This document shows positions 53,609 to 62,715 of a DNA stretch of 64,000 nt, piece after piece. Positions within the stretch are counted from its first letter, which is position 1. Each line of letters starts with the position of its first letter. The notes under the pieces are model-generated. The model ran no database searches. It was not told where the DNA came from and saw nothing but the letters and a program-made list of their open reading frames with translations. The stretch is taken from assembly GCF_005405285.1 (NCBI RefSeq), contig NZ_BJDT01000002.1, positions 124,001 through 188,000 on the forward strand, in the 5' to 3' direction. The translations under genes were made by a program, and so were the position numbers. This stretch comes from Weissella sagaensis. GTDB lineage: Bacteria > Bacillota > Bacilli > Lactobacillales > Lactobacillaceae.

Positions 53609-54595
53609 TTACCAAGCAATCGTTGAAACTTCACTCTGCAAAGCTGCTACAAGATTTTCATCACCTAAATCAATCAAAGTTAATGAAATACCGGCCATAT
53701 CTAATGACGTCATGTAATCGCCAACCTTCGTGAAGGTTACTTCAACACCTTCATCGGCAAGCAAATGCAAAACATCATTCATAAAAATATATTGTTCCAT
53801 CAACGGTGTAGCCCCCATACCGTTTACCAAAACCCCCACTTTTGTTGGTTTTTTGGCATAATCAGCCAGAATTTTAGTAACTAATTCTTGTGCTAATTCC
53901 TTAGATGGACGAATTTTTTCGCGACGATAACCAGCTTCACCGTGGATACCAACACCAAATTCAATTTCTTCTTCACCTAATTTGAAACCAGGCTTACCAA
54001 CTTCTGGTACTGTGGCTGCACCCAAGGCCACACCAATTGTTTTGATTTTAGCAACGGTTTGATCACCTAATTCTTTTAATTCAGATAATGAAGCGCCATT
54101 ACGCGCTGCATCACCCAAAATTTTGTGAATAAGAATCGTCCCCGCAACGCCACGCTTGCCAGCCGTAAACTCGCTGTTTTCAACTGAAATATCATCATCG
54201 ACAACCACAATTGCGACTTCATGATCATTCATTTCCGACATTTCTTGTGCCATTTCAAAGTTTAAAATGTCACCGGTGTAGTTCTTAACGATTAACAAGA
54301 CCCCTTCACCTTGATCAACTTCATCAATCGCTGTCAAAATTTGATCAGGAGTTGGGGATGTGAACACGTCCCCAACAACAGCAGCACTCAACATCCCATC
54401 ACCAATAAAACCAGCATGGGCTGGCTCGTGACCACTACCACCACCTGACACCAAAGCAACCCGCTTTTCAGCAATATCATTTTGTGCAAGTACACGTGAG
54501 TCGTCAACACGATGAATTTTATCAGCATAACTACCAGCCAATCCGTTCATCATTTCATCAATAATATCCGCCAAGTTGTTAATTATTTTTTTCAT
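53609..54595 (-). CDS. dhaK: Dihydroxyacetone kinase substrate-binding subunit DhaK
   Basis: 328 residues. Binds dihydroxyacetone covalently through a histidine, here in FGVGIHGEAGY (about residue 218). Other signatures are VSGGGSGHEPAHAGFIGDGMLSAA at about 50-73 and NYTGDILNFEMA. Together with DhaL and DhaM it makes DHAP using PEP by way of EI and HPr. AGGGGAA precedes ATG 54595. The fba and glpK-like genes in the window also touch the DHAP/glycerol node. Confidence 0.96.
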   Translation of the reverse strand: MKKIINNLADIIDEMMNGLAGSYADKIHRVDDSRVLAQNDIAEKRVALVSGGGSGHEPAHAGFIGDGMLSAAVVGDVFTSPTPDQILTAIDEVDQGEGVLLIVKNYTGDILNFEMAQEMSEMNDHEVAIVVVDDDISVENSEFTAGKRGVAGTILIHKILGDAARNGASLSELKELGDQTVAKIKTIGVALGAATVPEVGKPGFKLGEEEIEFGVGIHGEAGYRREKIRPSKELAQELVTKILADYAKKPTKVGVLVNGMGATPLMEQYIFMNDVLHLLADEGVEVTFTKVGDYMTSLDMAGISLTLIDLGDENLVAALQSEVSTIAW

Positions 54596-54604
54596 GTTAT
54601 TCCC

Positions 54605-55003
54605 CTAATACCACTTATCTGCAACCGTCTTTTTAGCTTCAGTAATAATTGTGTTTAAGTCATCCGTCACCCCTACCGTAATGGCTGCCGCAAATGCGCC
54701 CTCAATCAACGGCACATCTATTAAATGGTAGCGTTGCTTTTGTTCATCATTAATTAAATCTAACGCCATTTCAACATTCAAAACAGCACTACCAAGATCA
54801 GCAAATGCCAAAAAATGTGTATCTGAGTCAGAAGCCTCAATAATATCGGTAATCCGTGTTACATCAGAACCAATTCCGCCATCGCGGGTTCCCCCTAATG
54901 AATAAATCTCAGTATCTTCAGAAATATTCATTTCTTCTATCAATTCTTTTAACCCGTCAGTCACCTTTTGACTATGCGAAACAAGCAACAAATTATACTT
55001 CAT
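54605..55003 (-). CDS. dhaM: PTS-dependent dihydroxyacetone kinase phosphotransferase DhaM
   Basis: 132 residues, a single EIIA-Man-like domain with the active histidine near the N-terminus (LLLVSHSQKVTDGL) and the conserved GGTRDGGIGSD and FADLGSAVLNVEMAL segments. It lacks the HPr and EI-like domains of E. coli DhaM, as is normal in Firmicutes. I take ATG 55003, five bases after GGGGAG; ATG 55006 is too close to it and the frame opening at 55033 precedes it. First gene of the operon, whereas dhaK is first in many other bacteria. Confidence 0.93.
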   Translation of the reverse strand: MKYNLLLVSHSQKVTDGLKELIEEMNISEDTEIYSLGGTRDGGIGSDVTRITDIIEASDSDTHFLAFADLGSAVLNVEMALDLINDEQKQRYHLIDVPLIEGAFAAAITVGVTDDLNTIITEAKKTVADKWY

Positions 55004-55048
55004 CATATCTCCCCTTGCATCTAGTATTAACATTCATTTAAAAACATA

Positions 55049-55074
55049 TTTTGTATCCCCCTCTGGATACAAAA
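55049..55074 (-). promoter_or_regulatory. Inverted repeat upstream of dhaM
   Basis: Perfect 10-bp repeat TTTTGTATCC (55049-55058) and GGATACAAAA (55065-55074) around a 6-base centre, 46 bases upstream of the dhaM start. There is no T run after it on the minus strand, so an operator or 5'-UTR hairpin is more likely than a terminator. Confidence 0.5.
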
Positions 55075-55111
55075 AAACATATCACTTCCATATGCATATA
55101 TCACCCAAAAA

Positions 55112-55125
55112 TGAAAGCGGTATCT
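55112..55125 (+). promoter_or_regulatory. cre-like site upstream of dhaM
   Basis: TGAAAGCGGTATCT matches the cre consensus at 13 of 14 positions, about 110 bases upstream of the dhaM start. The rest of the interval 55126-55400 is AT-rich; I see no gene and no convincing promoter hexamers. Confidence 0.6.
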
Positions 55126-55404
55126 TTCCTTTTAATAAAGCTTACATGGTTATAATAAAATGTACAATAATTAATTTTTTCTAATAATCAGTTTGTGGCC
55201 GCCTTCACAATCGAATTTTTTAATAAAATTCTAGTGACCATTATAGAATTTTATATATCATCAGTTAACTTTGCGCATCTCATATCATTCATGAAATGTT
55301 TTTACATTTTAAATAATAATTGCATCTAAATTATGCAAGTAATTGCCAAAAATTTAGATTGCGATTAGCCAAATTTTTTTCTTCACAAATGAATCTTATG
55401 ACAA

Positions 55405-55447
55405 TATAAAAAAGGCTATTAATCCAGTAATTGGATTGATAGCCTTT
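55405..55447 (-). terminator. Terminator after metK
   Basis: AAAGGCTAT (55411-55419) and ATAGCCTTT (55439-55447) with inner AATCCA/TGGATT pairing, then a T tract on the minus strand. Confidence 0.88.
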
Positions 55448-55455
55448 AAACATTT

Positions 55456-56649
55456 TTACTTATTAAAATAAGCCTTTAACTCGTCAACCTTATCCAAACG
55501 CTCCCATGGCAAGTCCAACTCTGGACGACCAAAGTGACCGTAAGCAGCAGTTGCTTCATAACGTGGCTTACGCAAATCCAAATCGTCAATAATACCTGCC
55601 GGACGCAGTTCAAACAAATCACGGATTGCAGCGACTAAGTCATTATCAGCAACTTTTGCTGTACCAAATGTTTCAACGTTAACTGAAACTGGTGCAGCAA
55701 CACCGATTGCGTAAGCAACTTGGATTTCAACCTTGTCTGCCAAACCTGCAGCAACGATGTTTTTAGCAATATGACGCGTTGCATAAGCAGCTGAACGGTC
55801 AACCTTTGTCGCATCCTTTCCTGAGAAAGCACCACCACCGTGACGAGCATAACCACCATAAGTATCAACGATAATCTTGCGACCAGTCATACCAGCATCA
55901 CCCTTAGGCCCACCGATTACAAAACGACCAGTTGGGTTAATAAAGTAACGCGTATCATCATCAACCATATCAGCAGGTAAAATTGGATCAATGATATATT
56001 CACGAACATCTTGGCGTAATTGTTCTAAGGATACTGAAGCACGGTGTTGTGTTGATAACACAACCGTATCAATACGAATAGGTGCACCATTTTCATCAAG
56101 TTCAACTGTCACTTGTGCTTTAGCATCAGGCAACAAGTAGTCCAAAACGCCTGCACGGCGAATATCAGCTTGCTTTTTAACTAATTTATGTGACAACACA
56201 ACTGATAGTGGTAAATACTCATCAGTCTCATTTGTTGCAAAACCAAACATTAATCCTTGATCACCGGCACCAATTTGATCAAGTGGATCAACACCACCGT
56301 CTTCACGTTGTTCGATAGCTGAATCAACACCTTGAGCGATATCAGGTGATTGCTCATCCAAGGTAATCCCAACGTGGATATCATCTGCTAAGAAGCCAGC
56401 TTCTGGATCATCATAACCAATACGCTTTAGTGTATTGCGCACAATATCATTAATATTAACGTATGCACGCGTTGACATTTCACCAAAAACATTAACATAA
56501 CCAGTTGTTACTGATGTTTCTACGGCTGTACGGGCTTCTGGATCTTGCTTTAAGACAGCATCCAAGATGGCATCTGAAATTTGATCTGACACTTTATCTG
56601 GGTGTCCTTCTGAAACGGATTCTGACGTAAACAAACGCTTTTCTGACAT
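55456..56649 (-). CDS. metK: S-adenosylmethionine synthase
   Basis: Makes SAM from methionine and ATP, 397 residues. Signatures are [15 protein letters not shown] at residues 13-27, [12 protein letters not shown] (about 117-128) and [19 protein letters not shown] in the central domain. AAGGAG lies 13 bases before ATG 56649, longer than usual. It is preceded by a SAM-I riboswitch with its own terminator (56694-56834), so SAM should end its transcription. Confidence 0.97.
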   Translation of the reverse strand: MSEKRLFTSESVSEGHPDKVSDQISDAILDAVLKQDPEARTAVETSVTTGYVNVFGEMSTRAYVNINDIVRNTLKRIGYDDPEAGFLADDIHVGITLDEQSPDIAQGVDSAIEQREDGGVDPLDQIGAGDQGLMFGFATNETDEYLPLSVVLSHKLVKKQADIRRAGVLDYLLPDAKAQVTVELDENGAPIRIDTVVLSTQHRASVSLEQLRQDVREYIIDPILPADMVDDDTRYFINPTGRFVIGGPKGDAGMTGRKIIVDTYGGYARHGGGAFSGKDATKVDRSAAYATRHIAKNIVAAGLADKVEIQVAYAIGVAAPVSVNVETFGTAKVADNDLVAAIRDLFELRPAGIIDDLDLRKPRYEATAAYGHFGRPELDLPWERLDKVDELKAYFNK

Positions 56650-56693
56650 AATATATCAATATCTCCTTTTTACTTTTACAAAAATCAAAAATA

Positions 56694-56834
56694 AATAAAC
56701 CCCGAGTACCACACATAGGCGGCATGTCGGGGTTTGAGTCGATATGCGCCTATCTACTAGAAATTACCACATCACCTTAACGGTAGTTGGTGTCAGATCA
56801 TGGGGTCCAGTCCCTCCCTGACTCTTGATAGGAT
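56694..56834 (-). promoter_or_regulatory. SAM-I (S-box) riboswitch with terminator, upstream of metK
   Basis: On the minus strand the aptamer (56834-56749) reads CCTATCAAGAG, GGAGGGACTGG, CCCATGA, ACCAAC, GTGGTAATTTCTAG and closes with GATAGG. These are the S-box core elements, with P1 formed by CCTATC/GATAGG. The expression platform is AAACCCCGA (56735-56727) with TCGGGGTTT (56705-56697) and a T-rich tail. ATAGGCG on the 3' side of P1 can pair with CGCCTAT in the terminator loop, giving an antiterminator. High SAM should therefore switch metK off. Confidence 0.9.
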
Positions 56835-56866
56835 GTCGAGTTATTTACTTTTTTTATACTTCAACT

Positions 56867-56895
56867 ATAATACTGATTTTTTTTTAATTACGCAA
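56867..56895 (-). promoter_or_regulatory. Promoter of the metK leader
   Basis: On the minus strand TTGCGT (56895-56890), 17-base spacer, TATTAT (56872-56867), about 35 bases before the riboswitch aptamer. Confidence 0.5.
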
Positions 56896-56907
56896 GTTAA
56901 TTTTTTA

Positions 56908-58464
56908 CTAAACCCTGGTTTGATGATCACACCTCTCTTTTAAAGCTTCTCGAACAAAAGATACCATTGCACTGACACCTGGATTATTCGCAACTTTCAC
57001 ACAGCGTCCCAAACGCCGTAACCGATGTGCTGCAGTCACAATTTCATGATGTGCCCCACGCAAAACAATTAATTGGAAATCATATTGTGGCTTATGCATT
57101 TCATGCACAATTTTATCATTATTAACATCTGATGGATCAAGCCATACAACTTTAATACCCAGTCGCTTTAACTTTTGTGTGGCATTTTTTACAGTTTCAC
57201 CCCACCATGAAATAATTAAAACTTGGTAATTTGCTTCGATCATAGGTTCTACTGATTCATGCACTTGTTTGACTACATCACGCTCATTCGTAACGGGTAT
57301 ATTTAATTGCCGAATTAATCTAATAAACTTAGTATCCAATCGTTGTCGTGCTGAATAATAATATGCCGTTGTTAATTCTTCAACCAACAAACCGTTCATA
57401 CCTTCTGATGTTAATAAATACTCATTTGCTTGTCGATCAATAAATAACCATTCATCCCCATCATGTACCAAACGTCCTTGTATTTGATGCCATAGCACAA
57501 CGTCTTCAGACACCAACTGATTATACTTATCAACTAAGCGCAGTAATGGGTGATATTCACTCACACACGTTTGATTTAATTCACTGGTTAGTTGTCGAAT
57601 TCTCTCAGAACGACTAATTTGTTGGGCTTGCGTTGTTTTCATTTGTTGCATCTGCTGCTGATGCTGTTGTGATAGCGATAATTTCAGCTGTAAATCAGCT
57701 ATTTTTTTATATAACGCACGATTATCTGTTTTAGGACAGATATGTTTAGTATCTGGTTTAAGCTGCGTACGTTGTTCTTGCTTTATTTTTGTCTGTTTTT
57801 TACGTACTTGTTCACGAATCGCTCCCATCTCTTGTTGTTGCTTTTTAATTTTAAATTGATACGTTGCATTCGTTTCACATACTGTTTCTAATTTTTGCGT
57901 CAATTCTTGATTAAGTAGCATCTGATCACACAATGCTTTTTCCTTTTGCGATAATGCTACTTTTAATTGCTGATATTGTTGTGTTAATTGTAATTTACTT
58001 TCAGTTAGTTGACGTAACCGTTGTTTGAGCGTTTGATTGGCTCGCTTTGTTTTATCACTAATATCATTTGGCAAGCTTTTTTCCAATACTTTCGGCTGCT
58101 GTTGCTGATAAAAAGTTGCTTCTGTTATGTCACCTAATAATAACTCGTTCAATTTCTCAACAAGCTCATCCACCCGATATCGTTCACCGCTAGGCAAAAT
58201 AGCCATCAACTTCATGAAACGACGATCATGACAATAAGTGATTGCGGTCACATCCAATGGACACTGTACTAATTTTGTGTCTATTTGTTTTTGGATAGTC
58301 CCTAGCATGACCCGACTTGTTTGACTAAATTTAGCTAACTGGGGTTTAGATAATAAACTATCATTACGATACGTTGTCTGAATTAATTTTCCAAAAGGCT
58401 TTAAATCATCAACTAATTTTTTGCCAGTCGTTCCAGATTTAATAGGCCGCTTACTAGTTCTCAT
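56908..58464 (-). CDS. Coiled-coil protein with C-terminal DUF2325-like domain
   Basis: 518 residues, not assigned to a function. N-terminal 130 residues are basic and without a known domain; about 145-310 is a long Gln/Lys/Glu-rich coiled coil. The C-terminal 100 residues (VLIISWWGETVKNATQKLKRLGIKVVWLDPSD ending with KVANNPGVSAMV, in parts) resemble DUF2325, a small Rossmann-like domain. No membrane segment. ATG 58464 follows GAGGAT; the frame opening at 58497 places that site inside the gene. It reads away from the lac locus and ends next to the metK leader promoter. Confidence 0.7.
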   Translation of the reverse strand: MRTSKRPIKSGTTGKKLVDDLKPFGKLIQTTYRNDSLLSKPQLAKFSQTSRVMLGTIQKQIDTKLVQCPLDVTAITYCHDRRFMKLMAILPSGERYRVDELVEKLNELLLGDITEATFYQQQQPKVLEKSLPNDISDKTKRANQTLKQRLRQLTESKLQLTQQYQQLKVALSQKEKALCDQMLLNQELTQKLETVCETNATYQFKIKKQQQEMGAIREQVRKKQTKIKQEQRTQLKPDTKHICPKTDNRALYKKIADLQLKLSLSQQHQQQMQQMKTTQAQQISRSERIRQLTSELNQTCVSEYHPLLRLVDKYNQLVSEDVVLWHQIQGRLVHDGDEWLFIDRQANEYLLTSEGMNGLLVEELTTAYYYSARQRLDTKFIRLIRQLNIPVTNERDVVKQVHESVEPMIEANYQVLIISWWGETVKNATQKLKRLGIKVVWLDPSDVNNDKIVHEMHKPQYDFQLIVLRGAHHEIVTAAHRLRRLGRCVKVANNPGVSAMVSFVREALKERCDHQTRV

Positions 58465-58584
58465 TAAAATATCCTCTATGTCATTTGTTATATTCATATG
58501 CTACTTTGTTTTTTTAAACATAACAATATTTTTCATGACGTATAATTATCTCAATATGTAAAAATTCGTTCTTCATAACTGCAC

Positions 58585-58620
58585 AAAAAAACGACTTAAA
58601 AATCAACATTTCCAAGTCGC
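58585..58620 (-). terminator. Terminator after lacS
   Basis: CGACTT (58592-58597) pairs with AAGTCG (58614-58619); seven T follow on the minus strand. It is 11 bases after the lacS stop codon. Confidence 0.75.
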
Positions 58621-58630
58621 TTTATCTTAA

Positions 58631-60530
58631 TTATTTAAAAGAAATTGGTTGTAGATCATCACCATGCTGTACATGTTTTTCATCAACCGCAAAATTTTGA
58701 ATACGTTTAGGATCAACAAAGAACATCACAATTGTATCCTCATAGCCATTTGCTTCAAACAATTGACGATCAAACGTCATCAACAAATCACCCTGATGGA
58801 TTTCTTGACCATCAATGAAATGCAAATCAAAACCAGCACCTCTTAGGTTAACAGTCCCCATACCAACGTGAATAATTGCAGCTAGCCCATTTTCAGATTC
58901 AATACCAAAAGCATGCTGTGTTGAAAATGTAAAACGAATTTTACCATCAAATGGCGCATAAACTTTATTATCACTTGGTTGAATAACGTAACCCGTACCC
59001 TCAAACAAGTCTAATGATGGTTGTGCTTGATTTAATTCAGCCAACGATGTGATAACACCACTAGTTGGTGCACTAATCAACTGTTGTTGTGTCACGACAT
59101 TTGTTGGTGTGGTAATGCCCTCTTCAGTTGCTAATTTTGATTCTAGTTCAACAACAACCTGTGCGTGCGCTTTTTCAGACAACTTTACTTTCCACAAGAA
59201 AATAAGTAATGATCCTGCAGCCAAAATTAATGGTGTGTAGAATGAAAACAATTCAAAAGTATGAATATTACTTGCTGTCATATCTTTGGCAGTTGCTGAT
59301 CCCGTCATACCGGCTGTCACAGCGATAAATCCAACAATTCCATTTGAGAAGGCCCCTGAAATTTTATCTAATAGTGGTCGAATTGATAATGTAACTGCTT
59401 CATTACGTTTACCACTTTGTAGTTGACCATATTCAATAGCGTCTGTCAGTGTTAAGACCGTCACTAATTGTGCATAGTTAAAGTTGAATAGTACTAATCC
59501 TACCGTTACCAATGTTGGGTTGTCATGAGCTGTTAAGAAAATAACATAAGCCAAAATCATACAAATCTGACCGATACTAAATAAAACCTTACGTGTTACA
59601 AACTTGTTTAACATACCAAATAATGGTGCTGTAAAGAAGCTAACGATAGTCGCAACCACACCGGCAATCCAGAATTGGTTTGGTTTGTCTAAAACATACT
59701 TGAAGTAATAGAACAAAACACCATTTGTTGCCACATATGCAACTGAATACAATAGGTATGACAATGAGGTCCATAACATTTGATCGTTATGCGCGATGCC
59801 AAGGAAAACATCTTTAATAGACGTTTTTTTTATTGGCCGACTCACGAATAACGTTGTTCTTTTCCTTAGTCCCCCATGCAGTAGCTGCTGCAGATAGAAT
59901 AGCAATTATTGAAATAATAACGGCAAATGCTAGCCATCCTGCACTACCTTGTTCATGCTTACCAGTTGCCAAGTAAGTAAAGTAGGTTGTAATCGGTACC
60001 ACAATGATTGTTAATCCGTTCCAACCAATCGTTCCTGTGAAACTACCCCACACTGTAAATACACTACGTTCAGAACTACTTTCAGAAATCGCTGGTACCA
60101 TTCCCCAGTAAACAACGTCACTAAACGAATAGAAAATATCTAATGCCACAAAGACAATGACAAATAAAATTGCAAACAATAATGGACTAATTTTTGATAA
60201 CCCAAATAATCCTGTAAAACTAACAATTAACAGAATTGCACTAACAATCGTACCAATCATTAACCAAGGTTTGAACTTCCCATATTTAGATTCCGTATTA
60301 TCAACGATATTTCCTAAAATCGGATCTAATACAACCTCAGCTAAACGAATAATCACAACTAATGATGTAATTAATCCGATCAGTTTATTCGCAACAGATG
60401 GTGCTAAGTCAGCAAACATACTTGATGTCACATACACAATAAAGTAAGTACTTAATGCCCCATAAAATGCTGAATGCCCTAAATTCCCCAGAGCGAAACT
60501 AATTCGCTCCTTATAACTCGTCCTATTCAT
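58631..60530 (-). pseudogene. lacS: LacS-type galactoside:cation symporter with EIIA domain, frameshifted
   Basis: GPH-family permease as in Streptococcus LacS, split into two frames. The 5' part (60530 to 59814) covers TM1-6 and ends early after ESANKK. The 3' part (readable from about 59840 to 58631) resumes with KKTSIKDVFLGIAHNDQMLW, the remaining TM segments, and a C-terminal EIIA domain with phospho-histidine in AAIIHVGMGTVNLRGAG. The break is at an A8 tract (59831-59824, minus strand); seven A would join the frames seamlessly. It may be a true mutation, a phase-variable tract, rescue by slippage, or a sequencing error. It is second in an operon with the GH42 gene; GGAG precedes ATG 60530. 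Confidence 0.85.
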
Positions 60531-60544
60531 CTCTTATTTCTCCG

Positions 60545-62590
60545 TTAATTTTTCTTAACTAAAACTAAACCATCATATGCTGCCATTTGATGATTACCGA
60601 CTGCTATTTCTTCACCTGTCAAAATATCAATAACCGGTGTTGTGATGGTTATCGTTGTTGCTTTATCTGCAAAATTTTGGACAAAGAAATATGCTTGATT
60701 GTTATCTTCACGTATATTGACATGAATCGCCTTTGTCATCTTTTCAATCGGTGATGCTGGTTCTAATTGCAAATCAGTCACAATCTTTTTATAGAAAGTT
60801 GCTAAATATGCTTGGTCAAAACGGGCACCCACATAGTACGCTGCTCCCTTACCAAATTTATTGACAGTTACTGCTGGTGAATCAGCATACCAATCACTGG
60901 TATAATGTGCTAATGCCTGCGCCGTATCCAGTTCCATAATCGTTGCATAATCATGCGCTTGTACTTGTTGCGTCGTATCGGCAACAGCTACTGATTGCGT
61001 AGGATATAATGTGTCTGTTTCAATCGGTTCCATACCATAAACTTCATGCAATGGCTTTAACCAGCCGCCAAGATAAGCCAAATAACGTTCATCTACTTGC
61101 CCTGAAATATATGATCCCACTAACGTACCACCTTGTGCGACATACGCATTAAGCTTATCCGCAAAGTCTGTTGTCATCAAAAAATGCATGGGATCAATGA
61201 CTAATTGATAAGTAGACAAATCATCTTGTGTACTAATAAATTCAACTGGTATGTCATGTTCCCAGAAATATTGGTACTGCTCTTGAATAGTACGCCAATA
61301 CTTAATTGTTTCACCTGCATAATTACGTACATCACTCAAAGCCCACATATTGTCATAATCATAAACAATCGCTACCTTTGCTTGTTGCGCTGTTGTATCT
61401 AATACTGGTTGCAACGCCATTAAGTTTTCACCAACCTGCGTCACTTCTTTGAATATCCGGGTATCATCTCTTAAATCATGGCCAATAACAGCTCCATGGT
61501 ACATTTCCGATGAGCCTCGTGACTGATGCAACTGGAAATAATTAATAGCATTTGAACCGTGGCTAACTTCTTGTAACACACCCATACGATGCATGCCTGG
61601 TGCCTTTGGTCGATTAACTGGATGCCAATTTACCTGTGATGGCGTACTTTCCATAATCATATAATTATCATGCTTATAACTACGCATAACATCATTCATC
61701 ACAGCCGTATTCATTGCTAATTGAGCAGTTGTCTTAGCATCACTACGCCAACTTGGATATGAATCCCAACTAATAACATCCACATGCTGCGCAAACTTTT
61801 GATAATCTAAATCAAAGAACACATGCTCATCATCTGGATTACCACCCATGAAATTCGTCGTGATTTTAATATTCGGTGTCACTTCTCGTAGCACCTGTGC
61901 TTCTGCCTCAAAGAAATCAATTGTTTGTTCAGAAACAAAACGATGCCAGTCTAAATTAAGACCTAATAAATTTTCATCACCACGTGGTGACGGCGCAACA
62001 ACTTGATCCCAGCTGGTATACGTATGGCTCCAAAATGTTGCCCAATATGCCTTATTCAAATTTTCTAAAGTTTGATATTTAGCTTGTACCCATTTACGAA
62101 ATGCCGCCTGACATAAATCACAATAGCATTGTCCACCAAATTCATTTGAAACATGCCATAAAATCAAACTTTTGCGCTTCCCATATCGTTCGGCTAATTT
62201 CCGATCAATATTTTGCACCTTTTGTCGATAGGCCGGACTAGTGTAGCAATGGTTGTGTCGTTCACCAAACAAAGCCCGTTGTCCATTCTCGTCAACTCGT
62301 AATACCTCTGGATATTTTTCAGCAACCCACCGTGGTCGTGCTCCACTTGGTGTCGCTAGAATAACATTCATATCTTGTTGCTCAGCTCGATCAAACACTT
62401 CATCAAGCCAACCAAAATTATATTCACCTTCGCTTAGTTCTAATTTTGCCCAAGAAAAGATGCCAATTGTAATGGTATTAATGTGTGCTTTTTTAAAATA
62501 TGTAAAATCCTTGGCAATAATTTCTGGATGGTCCAGCCATTGCTCAGGATTATAATCACCACCGTGTATAAATTCCTTTATTTGTGTCAT
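60545..62590 (-). CDS. GH42 beta-galactosidase
   Basis: 681-residue cytoplasmic glycosidase releasing beta-linked galactose from lactose or galacto-oligosaccharides. E150 in WHVSNEFGG is the acid/base and E314 in MIMESTPSQVNW the nucleophile. The GH42 zinc cluster cysteines are C115, C155, C157 and C160 (RHNHCYTSP; QCYCDLCQ). No signal peptide. I take ATG 62590, with GAGG six bases upstream, over the frame start at 62602. It is followed after 14 bases by lacS. Oligosaccharide specificity is common for GH42, so lactose is not certain. Confidence 0.94.
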   Translation of the reverse strand: MTQIKEFIHGGDYNPEQWLDHPEIIAKDFTYFKKAHINTITIGIFSWAKLELSEGEYNFGWLDEVFDRAEQQDMNVILATPSGARPRWVAEKYPEVLRVDENGQRALFGERHNHCYTSPAYRQKVQNIDRKLAERYGKRKSLILWHVSNEFGGQCYCDLCQAAFRKWVQAKYQTLENLNKAYWATFWSHTYTSWDQVVAPSPRGDENLLGLNLDWHRFVSEQTIDFFEAEAQVLREVTPNIKITTNFMGGNPDDEHVFFDLDYQKFAQHVDVISWDSYPSWRSDAKTTAQLAMNTAVMNDVMRSYKHDNYMIMESTPSQVNWHPVNRPKAPGMHRMGVLQEVSHGSNAINYFQLHQSRGSSEMYHGAVIGHDLRDDTRIFKEVTQVGENLMALQPVLDTTAQQAKVAIVYDYDNMWALSDVRNYAGETIKYWRTIQEQYQYFWEHDIPVEFISTQDDLSTYQLVIDPMHFLMTTDFADKLNAYVAQGGTLVGSYISGQVDERYLAYLGGWLKPLHEVYGMEPIETDTLYPTQSVAVADTTQQVQAHDYATIMELDTAQALAHYTSDWYADSPAVTVNKFGKGAAYYVGARFDQAYLATFYKKIVTDLQLEPASPIEKMTKAIHVNIREDNNQAYFFVQNFADKATTITITTPVIDILTGEEIAVGNHQMAAYDGLVLVKKN

Positions 62591-62641
62591 AATTAACCTC
62601 AACGTTATCCTTATCTTTGCTAATTAACCGTTACTTTTAAT

Positions 62642-62655
62642 TGTAAGCGGTTTCA
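62642..62655 (+). promoter_or_regulatory. cre site in the lac divergent promoter region
   Basis: TGTAAGCGGTTTCA fits TGWAANCGNTNWCA at all 14 positions. It lies midway between the GH42 gene and the divergent LacI-type regulator. The cognate regulator could bind a similar sequence, so the site may be shared. Confidence 0.75.
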
Positions 62656-62715
62656 GCAAATGATATAGTGTTATTTAGTAAATTTATTTACTTATTATAT
62701 GAAAAGGATTATTTA

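Noticed and set aside
59840-59905. Independent start for the 3' half of lacS at 59905
   Set aside because: The first 20-odd residues of that frame are the out-of-frame shadow of the 5' half; homology to LacS resumes only at KKTSIKDVF.
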